NCBI GenBank assembly: GCA_963662035.1
Contig: CAVLDO010000002.1
Coordinates: 62,001-126,000, forward strand
Reading direction: 5' to 3'
DNA: 64,000 nucleotides
Source of the DNA: Equibacterium sp963662035
GTDB lineage: Bacteria > Bacteroidota > Bacteroidia > Bacteroidales > UBA932
Shown here: one piece after another, positions 40,175-49,124 of the stretch
Layout: each line of letters opens with the position of its first letter
Position numbering within the stretch: position 1 is the stretch's first letter
Translations under genes and position numbers: made by a program
Notes under the pieces: model-generated
What the model was told of the DNA's origin: nothing
The model's database searches: none
The model's input: only the letters and a program-made list of their open reading frames with translations

Positions 40175-42334
40175 TCAGTCGAGTGGTTCGTAGTAATAGT
40201 ATGTGCCGCCTATGTAGCAGTATCTATCCAGCAGGGGCATACCGTCGCGGTCGCAGTCGAATATGAAACTCTGATGGTCGAGCATGTGGCAGCGCAGGAT
40301 TTCTCCGTTCCAGGTGTAGGTGAAATCCCCCATCACCAGATCGCCGTCGGCATCGTATGAGGCTGGGAAGTAATATTCGTTTACGGTCTCGTCGTCGGCA
40401 TCGTTGTAGTGCATATAGACCGTCACTTTTATGTTGTCGGGCTGCTCCTGGCTTGACGGGCTGACATCTATGTGTTCGCGCACCATAGTGTCCAGCTCCA
40501 CGATGTAGTAGCGCTGCCTCCAGCGGTAGATTACGCACAAATCGCTGAAAGTTTTTGAAATCAGGTGGTCGAATTCATCAACGATGTATCCTGTGAAATT
40601 GTAGCTCAGGTTGCCGTTTACCGTGCAGCTCCCCTTGAGGCGGAATCCGCTGCCGTCAAACTCCAGATAGCGGCTGCCTGTGGTGAAGGTGATTCTGCTG
40701 CTCAAATCGCGGACGGCGGAGTAGCACCGGATGTTTTCGATCACCATCGGGGTGTCGGAAGAATCGCCGTACCTCTTGATGATGAGGCTGTTGTTCGTGC
40801 AGGTGAAAAGCTCTGCGGACTGAATGACATCGCCTTCACTGCTGTAGCTGACCGTAACTCCGCTTTCCGGGTCGGTGTAGAGCAGCAGCATTTCCATAGC
40901 GGTGCTCTGCAGCGGGGCCGAGAGTGTGCCGTTGCCGATTACCCACCCCTCGCCGGCAACTATTGTGGCGAGGGCATCGTTGCCCGTGAGGATGCGGGTG
41001 CTGCCGTCGTCGTATGCGATGGTAACCTTAAAGCCGGAGGTAGTGCTGCCGCACCCAAGAACCCAGCCCTGTTCAGTGCAGAAATTAGGGGTGATGCTAA
41101 TCGGGCGGGGCGCGGCCGATTTTACGTTCACCGCCGCTGTGCCGAACACTCCGCTGCCGTCGGCGGCGGTGGCGCGGATGGTGCAGCTTCCGATTCCCGC
41201 AGCGGTGACGCTCCCGCTCTGGTCAACAGTCGCCACCGAGGGGTCGCTGCTGCTCCAAGTGACCTCTTCAGGGGCGGAGCTGGGGAGAATCTCGGCCGAG
41301 AAGAGCAGGCTGCCGCCAGTGCCGTAGAATGTATGTTCGACAGGGGTTACGGTCACTGCCGTGGCGTAGGGGGTCAGGTCGCTCTCCACCCTCCAGCTGA
41401 CCTCGTCGACCCCGCTGTCGCTCAAGCCGAGCACTATGTCGTAATGGTGGTTGCGCACCACGCTGAAGTTGGTTGTGGCGTTCTCTCCAAGATAAAAGCG
41501 GTAGGTGAAGGTGCCGTGGCGCGGATTCGCCCCGGACGGTGCGTCAAGACTCCCCTGCAGCTCCACGTATGTGCACAGATTCTCATAACGGCTGCCGCTC
41601 TCGAAATATTTCTGGCGGCAGGAGGTGATGCCCGGCAGCAGATCCCCCTGGCAGTTTTCCAGCATATAGAAGCCGACTGCCTCGCCGTTGTTGAAGGTGG
41701 CCAGTTCGCCCTCTGCGGCGCAGTCGCCCCCAAGGCAGAGCTGTGAAGAATTTTCCGGCGCGCTTTGATTAAACAAGCCAACCTCGAGGGGAGTGTTGCG
41801 CAGCGCGATGCTCTCCACCCTGATGTCGGAATCCGACAGGCCGCTGCCGTCGATGCGGATTGTGACCAGCGCCACGCACCGGGTCAGGTTGATGCTGATG
41901 TTCATCCCGTCGCTCACGCTCATAAGGCCGGTGTTGCCGCTCATCGGCACGCAGCCGCTGCCAGAGACTATTGCGCGCCAGTCATCTATGCCGTAATGGT
42001 ATTGCAGCAGAGTGCTTTCCCTCTGAAAATCTCCCAGGTTGCCGATGTCGCCTATGTTGCAGACACAGTAGAAGCGGTACAGCTCCCCGCTTTTGAGGTT
42101 CATTTTCAGACTGGGGACGGCTCCGGTGGAGCAGTAGGCGCTCTCCTGCAGCATTCCTGCGGCATCATAGACAAGTATGTTGCAATCCGAGATGGTGTTG
42201 TCGTCCACCTCCAGCGACTTTACCGCCGCCTGCGCAAAGCTGAAGTAAACGGTGGCGCCGAGAGTTTTGCCCTCTCTCTCGCAGCCCGTGCCCAGCAGCG
42301 CCAGCAGGGCAAGCAATAATAATGTTTTTTTCAT
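40175..42334 (-). CDS. Large DUF4906/Big2-type fimbria-associated lipoprotein, possible tip adhesin
   Basis: 719-residue lipoprotein (lipobox GTGC, Cys18) in the fimbrial operon. The N-terminal half is fimbrillin-like (DCNILVYDAAGML; LYRFYCVCNIGDIG; VALVTIRIDG; FSVVRNHHYDIVLGLS). Residues about 325-410 form a bacterial Ig-like (Big2) domain (WSSSDPSVATVDQSGSVTAAGIGSCTIRATA). The C-terminal part resembles DUF4906 proteins and is rich in Tyr, ending GGTYYYYEPLD. Such mosaic subunits are often minor or tip components; that role here is inferred. Confidence 0.75.
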   Translation of the reverse strand: MKKTLLLLALLALLGTGCEREGKTLGATVYFSFAQAAVKSLEVDDNTISDCNILVYDAAGMLQESAYCSTGAVPSLKMNLKSGELYRFYCVCNIGDIGNLGDFQRESTLLQYHYGIDDWRAIVSGSGCVPMSGNTGLMSVSDGMNISINLTRCVALVTIRIDGSGLSDSDIRVESIALRNTPLEVGLFNQSAPENSSQLCLGGDCAAEGELATFNNGEAVGFYMLENCQGDLLPGITSCRQKYFESGSRYENLCTYVELQGSLDAPSGANPRHGTFTYRFYLGENATTNFSVVRNHHYDIVLGLSDSGVDEVSWRVESDLTPYATAVTVTPVEHTFYGTGGSLLFSAEILPSSAPEEVTWSSSDPSVATVDQSGSVTAAGIGSCTIRATAADGSGVFGTAAVNVKSAAPRPISITPNFCTEQGWVLGCGSTTSGFKVTIAYDDGSTRILTGNDALATIVAGEGWVIGNGTLSAPLQSTAMEMLLLYTDPESGVTVSYSSEGDVIQSAELFTCTNNSLIIKRYGDSSDTPMVIENIRCYSAVRDLSSRITFTTGSRYLEFDGSGFRLKGSCTVNGNLSYNFTGYIVDEFDHLISKTFSDLCVIYRWRQRYYIVELDTMVREHIDVSPSSQEQPDNIKVTVYMHYNDADDETVNEYYFPASYDADGDLVMGDFTYTWNGEILRCHMLDHQSFIFDCDRDGMPLLDRYCYIGGTYYYYEPLD

Positions 42335-42346
42335 AACGGTTATCGG

Positions 42347-43174
42347 TTAATATGTGATTTCGTAGGTGCCGTGGGCGGTCCATCCGTTGCACTTGAGGGT
42401 GAACAGGATGCTTGCGGAGCCAATCGTCAGATCCACTACAACCGGGTTGCCGCCCCCCTCGCGGATGTCCTCACCCTGCGAGAGCAGAATCCGCCCCAGA
42501 GGGTAGCTGCTCTCGCGGGCCTGCCCATTGCGCATAAAGAAGAGCTTGAGCTGCACAGAGTCGGCCGAGGGTTGGGTCAGCAGCATCGTGCGGTAGATAT
42601 ATTGCCCTGCGGCTGAAGCATCCTGCGCCTGCCCGGGGCCCGATATCTGCTCCGGCACCAGACGCCCGCCATCGCCGCGTCCTCCGCCGGTAAACCCAAG
42701 ACCGCCGCTCACTCCGGTCAGAACTGTCTTTAGGCCGCTGATGCCGCCGAGCATCCCGCGCACGATTATGGTCACAGGGCGGTACTGCCGCTTTGGGACG
42801 ACCGTCACAAAAGCCTCTTCGCAGCTGGTGCTGATGTGCCGCACGCAATTCCAGAGGCTGTCGCGGGGAACATCGGGGTAGATGATTCCTTCGCCGCCGT
42901 CAATCTCCGCCCCGCCCAGATTGCCCCAGGCGCAGAATTCGAATTCGCCCTTGTCCACAGCCATTATCAGAGTGTCTCCTATAGCGGCCTCGGGCACAGG
43001 GTGCCACTGAACATCCGCTCCGCTTGAGAGCAGGATATCCACGCTGCGGGTCGATGGGGCTTCCAGGCGGCTCAAGTCCACGTGCAGATAGCAGGGGCAC
43101 CCGCTTCTGTCCTCTTTGATGCAGGAGGCGCACATCATCAGCGCTGCAAAGAATATCGCGGAGCCCCTTCTCAT
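42347..43174 (-). CDS. FimB/Mfa2-family fimbrial anchor lipoprotein
   Basis: Probable outer-membrane anchor and length regulator of the pilus. The start at 43174 gives a lipoprotein signal (MRRGSAIFFAALMMCASC, Cys18) followed at once by the Mfa2 signature KEDRSGCPCYLHVDLSRL. The remaining beta-sandwich sequence is typical (FCAWGNLGG; RQYRPVTIIVRG; GRILLSQGED; VVVDLTIGSASI). 275 residues, normal for the family. Its ATG overlaps the stop of the DUF3575 gene (ATGA), so it is translationally coupled. Confidence 0.87.
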   Translation of the reverse strand: MRRGSAIFFAALMMCASCIKEDRSGCPCYLHVDLSRLEAPSTRSVDILLSSGADVQWHPVPEAAIGDTLIMAVDKGEFEFCAWGNLGGAEIDGGEGIIYPDVPRDSLWNCVRHISTSCEEAFVTVVPKRQYRPVTIIVRGMLGGISGLKTVLTGVSGGLGFTGGGRGDGGRLVPEQISGPGQAQDASAAGQYIYRTMLLTQPSADSVQLKLFFMRNGQARESSYPLGRILLSQGEDIREGGGNPVVVDLTIGSASILFTLKCNGWTAHGTYEITY

Positions 43175-43752
43175 AATTGATAGCAGATTGACAGGGTTAT
43201 TTCGCTGACGAATGCCGCGCACCCCTTGCGCCTGGAGAGAATCCGGCCGCAGAGGGGGGCGGCATATTCTACGCACTTGTATGCTCCGGCGGCAGCGGCG
43301 GCTCCCATCCCCAGCGAGATCCGCTCCGACAGGGGCAGACTGTATCCGCCGCCAATTTCCAGCCCGGCAAAATCTCCTTCGAGACAGCCCTTGCGGGCAA
43401 AGCCGGCTATATTAAATTCGCTGCAGAGCAGCGAGCCTGCGGCGTACCACCCTTGGAAACAGGAGGTCTGCCAGTACTGGAGGCCTATGTGCGGAGAAAA
43501 ATGGCGCAGATGGAGCGCCTCCCCGCCGCGCGTGGTAAAGCGCCACGGATTGTAGCGCACCCCCGCCTTGATGGCCAGGTGCTCCCCTAATATATAATGC
43601 AGGCTTAAATTGGCGCTTCCCAGCAGTGCCCAGTGGGGCAGAGAGGTGGACACGGCCCAATTGCCGCGGGCCTCCCGCGCCGTTTCTTTACCAAAGGCGG
43701 CGCCAGCACAAAGCAGCAGCGCCGCCGTCAACACACAAATCCTTCCCTTCAT
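43171..43752 (-). CDS. DUF3575 outer-membrane protein, first gene of the fimbrial operon
   Basis: 193-residue exported protein. The ATG at 43752 gives a signal peptide (MKGRICVLTAALLLCAGAAFG) and is preceded by a promoter element; the longer open frame upstream is antisense to the GTPase gene. The body is beta-barrel-like with DUF3575 features (NWAVSTSLPHWALLGSANLSLHYILGEHLAIKAGVRYNPW; HFSPHIGLQYW; GLEIGGGYSLPL). DUF3575 genes are regular companions of Bacteroidales fimbrial clusters; the molecular role is not known. Confidence 0.83.
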   Translation of the reverse strand: MKGRICVLTAALLLCAGAAFGKETAREARGNWAVSTSLPHWALLGSANLSLHYILGEHLAIKAGVRYNPWRFTTRGGEALHLRHFSPHIGLQYWQTSCFQGWYAAGSLLCSEFNIAGFARKGCLEGDFAGLEIGGGYSLPLSERISLGMGAAAAAGAYKCVEYAAPLCGRILSRRKGCAAFVSEITLSICYQL

Positions 43753-43769
43753 CGAAATTCGTTTGAGTG

Positions 43770-43777
43770 CAAAATTA
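43770..43777 (-). promoter_or_regulatory. Fimbrial operon promoter -7 element (TAATTTTG)
   Basis: Minus-strand TAATTTTG ends 17 bp before the start at 43752. No TTG at ideal distance. A weaker plus-strand TAATTTCG at 43852-43859 may serve the divergent GTPase gene. Confidence 0.45.
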
Positions 43778-43884
43778 AGGTGCCCGAGCAGCGCCGCGCA
43801 CGAAATGGCGGACTTGCAGAAAATGTTTTTCCGTTTCAGAAAACGAATTGCTAATTTCGCGCACCTACTAAAAACAAATAAAGT

Positions 43885-45024
43885 ATGAAACAGACACCTA
43901 TATTGCTTCTTACGGGCTATCTGGGCAGCGGCAAGACCACTCTTGTCAACCGCATTCTCGAAAACAGAAAAGGGATCAAGTTTGCCGTTATCGTAAACGA
44001 CATCGGGGAGGTGAACATAGATGCTTCCCTTATTGCAAAAGGGGGAGTCGTGGGCAAAAAAGAGGAGAGCCTGGTGGCGCTGCAGAACGGCTGCATCTGC
44101 TGCACCCTCAAGATGGATCTTGTGGAGCAGATCGCCTCTCTTGTGGAGCAGCAGCTGTTCGACTACATAGTGATAGAGGCAAGCGGCATCTGCGAGCCCG
44201 CCCCCATCGCCCAGACCATCTGCTCCATCCCTTCGCTCGGCGAGCGGTACAACCGCGGCGGAAGCTGCTATCTTGACTGCGTGGTGTCGGTGGTTGACGC
44301 CCTCCGCCTCAAAGATGAATTCGACTGCGGCGGCGCCCTTCAGAAAACGGGCATTGAGGAGGATGATATCGAAAACCTCCTTATCCAGCAGATAGAGTTC
44401 TGCAACCTGATTCTGCTTAACAAGGCTTCTGACCTCACCCCCGACGAGTTGGGCAAGGTCAAGGCGATAGTGCGGGCCATCCAGCCCACAGCCAAAATCA
44501 TCGAGTGCGACTATGCCGACGTGGATCTGGACGAACTGCTGTTCACCGGCAGCTTCGATTTCGGCCGCGCCGCATCTTCTCCCGCGTGGGTGCGGGAACT
44601 TGAGAAGGGGGAGGACGAGGAACTTGAAAACGAAGAGGAGGGGGAGAGCGAGGAGTACAATATCAGCACCTTTGTCTATTACCGCCGCCACCCCTTTGAT
44701 ATGAACCGCTTCGACTATTTCATCAACCGCAATTTCACATCAAACATCATCCGCGCCAAAGGCATCTGCTGGTTTACCGACGACAACGATATGTCGTATG
44801 TGTTCGAGAGCGCCGGCCGGGAGAAGAAACTCACCGAGGCGGGCTACTGGTATGCTGCGGCCCCGGCGGAGGATTTGGCCAAGATAGCAGAGGAGGATCC
44901 CGACTTTATGCGCGACTGGGACGAAAAGGTGGGGGATCGTATGCAGAAAATCGTGTTCATCGGCCAGAATCTCGACAAGCAGAAAATTTGCGCCGACCTG
45001 GATTTCTGTCTTGTTGTGAAATAG
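43885..45024 (+). CDS. COG0523 (CobW/ZNG1-type) GTPase metallochaperone
   Basis: G3E-family GTPase that delivers metal (commonly zinc) to client proteins. The 379-residue protein has Walker A GYLGSGKTT (residues 11-19), the switch/guanine region VNDIGEVNID, the metal-binding CxCC motif (Cys70, Cys72, Cys73 in NGCICCTLK), EASGICEPAPI, and the base-recognition LNKASD. A strongly acidic insert (about residues 238-255, EKGEDEELENEEEGESEE) precedes the C-terminal CobW domain (ISTFVYYRRHPFD). No zinc-type operator can be proven upstream; the client is unknown. Confidence 0.9.
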   Translation: MKQTPILLLTGYLGSGKTTLVNRILENRKGIKFAVIVNDIGEVNIDASLIAKGGVVGKKEESLVALQNGCICCTLKMDLVEQIASLVEQQLFDYIVIEASGICEPAPIAQTICSIPSLGERYNRGGSCYLDCVVSVVDALRLKDEFDCGGALQKTGIEEDDIENLLIQQIEFCNLILLNKASDLTPDELGKVKAIVRAIQPTAKIIECDYADVDLDELLFTGSFDFGRAASSPAWVRELEKGEDEELENEEEGESEEYNISTFVYYRRHPFDMNRFDYFINRNFTSNIIRAKGICWFTDDNDMSYVFESAGREKKLTEAGYWYAAAPAEDLAKIAEEDPDFMRDWDEKVGDRMQKIVFIGQNLDKQKICADLDFCLVVK

Positions 45025-45081
45025 TTGCCGGTTTTATAACTTCGCTGCAATTGCCAACTTACTTAACCTGAATATAATATT

Positions 45082-45420
45082 ATGGGAAAATTTGAAATAA
45101 CCCTGCGCAAGAACGGCGACCCCCAGTTCGTGCTCAAGGCTGTCAACGGCCGCGTGATCCTGGCCAGCCAGGGGTACAAATCAATGAAATCCTGTCTGGA
45201 AGGAATTGAGTCCGTAAAGAAAAACGGTGTGCTGGATGCCCGCTACGAACGCCTGGAGGCCAAGAACGGCCAGCCCTATTTCAACCTGAAGGCCAAGAAC
45301 GGCCAGGTTATCGGCTCCAGCGAAATGTACTCCAGCGCCACCGCTATGGAGAGGGGAATCGACTCGGTCAAGAGAAACGCCGCCGGCTCTGCTGTAGTGG
45401 ATCTTACGGCAAAGGCTTAA
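45082..45420 (+). CDS. YegP-like DUF1508 (UPF0339) protein
   Basis: 112-residue soluble protein made of two tandem DUF1508 repeats: FEITLRKNGDPQFVLKAVNGRVILASQGYKS and ERLEAKNGQPYFNLKAKNGQVIGSSEMYSS, each followed by a helix (CLEGIESVKKN; AMERGIDSVKRN). The family is widespread; its function is not established. It stands alone between the GTPase gene and the fatty-acid cluster. Confidence 0.88.
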   Translation: MGKFEITLRKNGDPQFVLKAVNGRVILASQGYKSMKSCLEGIESVKKNGVLDARYERLEAKNGQPYFNLKAKNGQVIGSSEMYSSATAMERGIDSVKRNAAGSAVVDLTAKA

Positions 45421-45451
45421 TCCTGTTCGGACTTTTTTATCTTTTTTTGAT

Positions 45452-45459
45452 TACTTTTG
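45452..45459 (+). promoter_or_regulatory. Probable acpP promoter -7 element (TACTTTTG)
   Basis: TACTTTTG fits TAnnTTTG, lies 33 bp upstream of acpP and would drive the acpP-to-fabI cluster. Confidence 0.5.
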
Positions 45460-45491
45460 CCTCCGTTTAACTGATAAAAACGAATCGCAAT

Positions 45492-45731
45492 ATGAACGAA
45501 ATTCAGAAAAAAGTAACCGAAATGCTGGCAAACAAGTTCAGCGCAAGCGAGAGCGACATAACCCTCAAGACCGACATATTCGATGACCTTGCAGCCGATT
45601 CCCTGGATGTCGTGGAGTTGGTGAGCGAGATGGAAAAGGCATACGACATTGTAATCTCCACAGAAGACGCCGAGAGCCTGCGCACTGTGGAGGATGTGGT
45701 TAAAATGATCGAATCCAAGAAGCAGGCTTAA
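45492..45731 (+). CDS. acpP: Acyl carrier protein
   Basis: Carries the growing acyl chain on a phosphopantetheine arm. The acidic 79-residue protein has the modification site in DDLAADSLDVVELV (Ser of DSL) and the usual four-helix layout. It is somewhat unusual in the N-terminal half (NKFSASESDITLKTDIF), so it may serve this cluster rather than be the only ACP of the cell. It lies 18 bp before the acyl-activating gene. Confidence 0.9.
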   Translation: MNEIQKKVTEMLANKFSASESDITLKTDIFDDLAADSLDVVELVSEMEKAYDIVISTEDAESLRTVEDVVKMIESKKQA

Positions 45732-45749
45732 GCGGCCCACTACTTTTTG

Positions 45750-47420
45750 ATGATTCACAACTTTACGCGAGAGGACAACTTTGTCCGCAAGTTAGAGCAC
45801 TGCGTCAAAACTTTCTGGGACGCTCCGGCACTGGAAGACTACAGGGGCGAGACGCAGACTTACGGTCAATTTGCCTCCGAACTGGAAAAGAATGTGCTTC
45901 TGTGGCGCGCCGCCGGCCTCAAAAAAGGGGACAAGGTGGCGCTCAACGCCCGCAGCAGCGCATCTTGGGCCAGGGTGTTCTTCTCCACGCAGGTGGCGGA
46001 ACTGGTGTCGGTGCAGATTTTCAACGGCTTTATGCCCGCCGACACAGCCGGTCTGGTAAACCACGCCGAGGTCAGGATACTCTACACCGAGAGAGCGACC
46101 TTCTGCCGGATGGATTTCGAATCGATGCCGCTTCTGATAGCGGCCATCGATGCCAACACCGGAGAACTGCTGGCTTCAAGAGGCGATTTTGCCGAGCTCT
46201 ACGGCCGCCGGGAGGCGATTTTTGCCCTGGCACACCCGTGCGGCCTGTCTGCCGCCGACATCAGTTACCCCGAAGTCCCTTTCGAGGCCCTCGCGGCCAT
46301 AATGTACACCTCGGGTTCAACGGGCAATCCAAAGGGGGTGATGCTCACCAACTTGAATTTCTCCGCCAACATATATATGATCGCAAACCACTTCAACTAC
46401 CTCAGCGGGGAGAGCTATGTGAGCGTGCTTCCCTACTGTCACATCTTCGGGATGGTTTACGATATGATGGAGCCCCTGTGCAGCGGGATGCACTTGGTGG
46501 TGCTGGGCTTGCCGCCCGTCCCCGGCAATCTGCTGCCGGCCCTGAAGAGATTCCGCCCCAGAATATTCTTCTCGGTGCCGCTGATTCTTTCAAAGCTGAT
46601 GGAGCACACGCTGGGCAAGGAGATTTCAAGCCAGCAGGGAGCCGCCAAACTTGCCGCCTATAAAGATAATCCGGAATATTGCCGCAAGCTTGCCGACAGG
46701 TTTCTGGAGGAGTTGGGATCGCGCGTAGAGGTTTTCGTCACCGGCGGCGCCGCCATTCCGGAAACTCTGGAGACGCTGTTCGTGCAGAAGCTGGGCCTCC
46801 CTTTTATCACCGGCTACGGAATGACCGAGGCCGCCCCCACCATCTCGATAGGCGAGGTGGGCGACTACCGCTTGCGCGAATGCGGCAAATGGCTGCACGA
46901 GATACTCGACCTCAAGATAGACTCTCCCGACCCGGAGAATGTCCCCGGGGAGATTCTCATCAAAGGGCCGGTGCTTTTTGCAGGATACTATAAGAACGAT
47001 GCTGCCACAGGGGCCGTGATGACCTCCGACGGCTGGTTCCGCACCGGCGATGTGGCCACGGTGGACAGCCGCAGGAGCCTCTTTATAGTGGGCCGCTGCA
47101 AGAATATGATTCTCAACTCTTCCGGGCAGAACATCTTTCCCGAGGAGATTTCGGTGGTGTTGGACACTCTGCCCTATGTGGCCGAGTCGCTGGTGATAGA
47201 AAAGGAGGGCAAACCCTTCGCCATCATAGTGCCCGACGCAGATGCGGCCGTGCACGCGAATCTCACCCCGGAGGACTTAAACGATATTATGGTGCGAAAC
47301 ATCCGGCTTCTCAACGAGCGGATTCCCGCCTACAGCGCGGTTTCAGGCTTCCGGCTCCAGATGGAGCCCTTTGCTAAGACCCCCAAGGGGAGCATCAGGC
47401 GATATTTGTACACCGAATGA
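45750..47420 (+). CDS. AMP-binding acyl-activating enzyme (long-chain acyl-CoA or acyl-ACP synthetase)
   Basis: ANL-superfamily ligase that activates a fatty acid as acyl-AMP and transfers it to CoA or ACP. The 556-residue protein has the P-loop YTSGSTGNPKGVMLT (around residues 186-200), GYGMTEAAP, the ATP-binding TGDVAT and RCKNMILNSSGQNIFPEEIS, and the C-terminal catalytic Lys region (TPKGSIRRYLY). The ATG at 45750 is taken; a TTG directly before it is also in frame. A place between acpP and fabF suggests an acyl-ACP role in recycling exogenous fatty acids, which is inference. Confidence 0.88.
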   Translation: MIHNFTREDNFVRKLEHCVKTFWDAPALEDYRGETQTYGQFASELEKNVLLWRAAGLKKGDKVALNARSSASWARVFFSTQVAELVSVQIFNGFMPADTAGLVNHAEVRILYTERATFCRMDFESMPLLIAAIDANTGELLASRGDFAELYGRREAIFALAHPCGLSAADISYPEVPFEALAAIMYTSGSTGNPKGVMLTNLNFSANIYMIANHFNYLSGESYVSVLPYCHIFGMVYDMMEPLCSGMHLVVLGLPPVPGNLLPALKRFRPRIFFSVPLILSKLMEHTLGKEISSQQGAAKLAAYKDNPEYCRKLADRFLEELGSRVEVFVTGGAAIPETLETLFVQKLGLPFITGYGMTEAAPTISIGEVGDYRLRECGKWLHEILDLKIDSPDPENVPGEILIKGPVLFAGYYKNDAATGAVMTSDGWFRTGDVATVDSRRSLFIVGRCKNMILNSSGQNIFPEEISVVLDTLPYVAESLVIEKEGKPFAIIVPDADAAVHANLTPEDLNDIMVRNIRLLNERIPAYSAVSGFRLQMEPFAKTPKGSIRRYLYTE

Positions 47421-47448
47421 TTATTTGACAACCAAAACAACTACTGAT

Positions 47449-48693
47449 ATGGAAAAAAGACGTGTTGTAGTGACAGGCACCGGAGTCATCTCTCCCGTGG
47501 GCAATTCCACAGCCGAATTCTGGGAAAGCCTCAAGGCGGGCCGCAGCGGCATCGGCCTTGTGCAGGGAATGGACGAGGAGCCTCTGCCGGTGCGCGTGGT
47601 GGGGCAGGTCAAGGATTTTGACCCCATCGCCTTCGGTCTCACCAGAGTCGAGGCCCGGCGCAATGACCCCTTCAGCCAGTATGCTCTGTCTGCGGCCATA
47701 GAGGCTATGCGCGAGAGCGGTCTTGCCAGCGGCGAAAACATCGACCCGGAACGCCTGGGCGTGTATGTAGGCAGCGGCATCGGCGGCCTGAACATATTCG
47801 TGGAACAGACCAAGGTGCTGCTTGAAGAGGGGGCCGGGAGAATCTCCCCGCTCTTTATCCCAACAATGATTTCCAACATAGCGGCCGGCAACATCGCCAT
47901 CCGCTTCAAGGCGCAGGGGCCCTGCATCAATGTGGTCACCGCCTGCGCTACAGGTGCCAACAATATCGGCGAGGCCTACCGCGCCATTGCCTGCGGCACC
48001 GTTGACGCGGTGATTGCGGGCGGCGCCGAGGCAGCCATCAATCCCATAACCATCGGCGGCTTTGCCAACAGCAAGGCCCTCACCACCTGCTCTGACCCCG
48101 AGCGCGCCTCTATCCCCTTTGATTTGGAGCGAGGCGGCTTTGTGCTGGCTGAAGGGGGTGCCGTGATGGTGCTGGAAGAGCTGGAACACGCCAAAGCGCG
48201 CGGCGCCGACATCCTGGCCGAGGTGGTGGGCTACGGAGTCACTTGCGACGCCTACCACGCCACCGCTCCGGGCCCCGACGGCAAAATGGCGGCTCTGGCA
48301 ATCAGCCGGGCGCTGGAGGAGGCGCGCTACGATGCCTGCGCCGACTCGCTCTACATCAACGCTCACGGCACCGGCACACATCTCAACGACAAGTGCGAGA
48401 CTATGGCCATCAAACAAGTGCTGGGCCGCAAGGCATACGAAGTGCCGGTGAGCAGCACCAAATCGATGACCGGCCATATGATTGCCGCCACCGGCGCCGC
48501 GGAGGCCATCGCCTGCGTTATGGCACTTCAGGAGGGGATTCTGCCTCCGACCATCGGACTGCGCACCCCCGATCCCGAGTGCGACCTCGACTATGTGCCC
48601 AACGCAGCGCGCAAGTGCGACATCAACATCGCAGCCAGCAATTCTCTCGGATTCGGAGGGCACAATGTTTGCTTGGCCCTGCGCAAATTCTGA
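47449..48693 (+). CDS. fabF: 3-oxoacyl-ACP synthase II
   Basis: Condensing enzyme of chain elongation. The protein (414 residues) starts with MEKRRVVVTGTGVISPVG and has the active-site Cys in NVVTACATGANNIGEA (about residue 165), both His of the triad (INAHGTGTHLNDKCE and STKSMTGHMIAATGAAEA) and the C-terminal NSLGFGGHN. The ATG at 47449 is chosen over an in-frame one at 47371 that lies inside the upstream gene. Eight bases separate it from fabZ. Confidence 0.96.
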   Translation: MEKRRVVVTGTGVISPVGNSTAEFWESLKAGRSGIGLVQGMDEEPLPVRVVGQVKDFDPIAFGLTRVEARRNDPFSQYALSAAIEAMRESGLASGENIDPERLGVYVGSGIGGLNIFVEQTKVLLEEGAGRISPLFIPTMISNIAAGNIAIRFKAQGPCINVVTACATGANNIGEAYRAIACGTVDAVIAGGAEAAINPITIGGFANSKALTTCSDPERASIPFDLERGGFVLAEGGAVMVLEELEHAKARGADILAEVVGYGVTCDAYHATAPGPDGKMAALAISRALEEARYDACADSLYINAHGTGTHLNDKCETMAIKQVLGRKAYEVPVSSTKSMTGHMIAATGAAEAIACVMALQEGILPPTIGLRTPDPECDLDYVPNAARKCDINIAASNSLGFGGHNVCLALRKF

Positions 48694-48701
48694 TTTCGAC
48701 A

Positions 48702-49124
48702 ATGAATAGCGAAGAACTCAAACAGATACTTCCGCATCGCGAGCCGATGCTGCTTGTGGACGAGTCCGAGCTTGACGGGGAGTACGCAGATTCGGCATAC
48801 ACAGTACGTGGCGACGAATTCTTCCTTCAGGGGCACTTCCCCGGCCACCCCGTGGTGCCCGGCGTCATACTCTGCGAGATGATGGCGCAGAGCAGCGCAA
48901 TGCTCATGCGGGAGGCTCTCGTAGGCAAAGTCCCCCTCTATGCCGGTATGGACAATGTCCGCTTCAAGAGGGTTGTAGAGCCAGGTGATACGGTGCAGAC
49001 CAAGGCGCACATTCTGGCCCACCGCGGCCCCGTGTTCGTGGTGGAGGCACGCTCTACGGTTGACGGCGAGATGTGCTGCAGCGGCAAACTCACATTTATG
49101 TTAATCGACAAAAAAGATGAATAA
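48702..49124 (+). CDS. fabZ: 3-hydroxyacyl-ACP dehydratase FabZ-type
   Basis: Hot-dog-fold dehydratase of fatty-acid elongation. The 140-residue protein has LPHREPMLLVDE, the catalytic His in GHFPGHPVVPGVILCEMMAQ with the downstream Glu, and NVRFKRVVEPGD. It overlaps fabI by 8 bp, so the two are translationally coupled. A separate fused LpxC-FabZ is common in Bacteroidetes, so this copy may be dedicated to the local cluster. Confidence 0.92.
   Translation: MNSEELKQILPHREPMLLVDESELDGEYADSAYTVRGDEFFLQGHFPGHPVVPGVILCEMMAQSSAMLMREALVGKVPLYAGMDNVRFKRVVEPGDTVQTKAHILAHRGPVFVVEARSTVDGEMCCSGKLTFMLIDKKDE

Noticed and set aside
40565..41746. 393-codon plus-strand frame opposite the large fimbrial lipoprotein
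   Set aside because: No homology or start signal; the minus-strand gene has a lipobox and Ig-like domain.
43753..44691. Long minus-strand extension of the DUF3575 gene
   Set aside because: Runs antisense through the COG0523 GTPase; the signal peptide starts at 43752.
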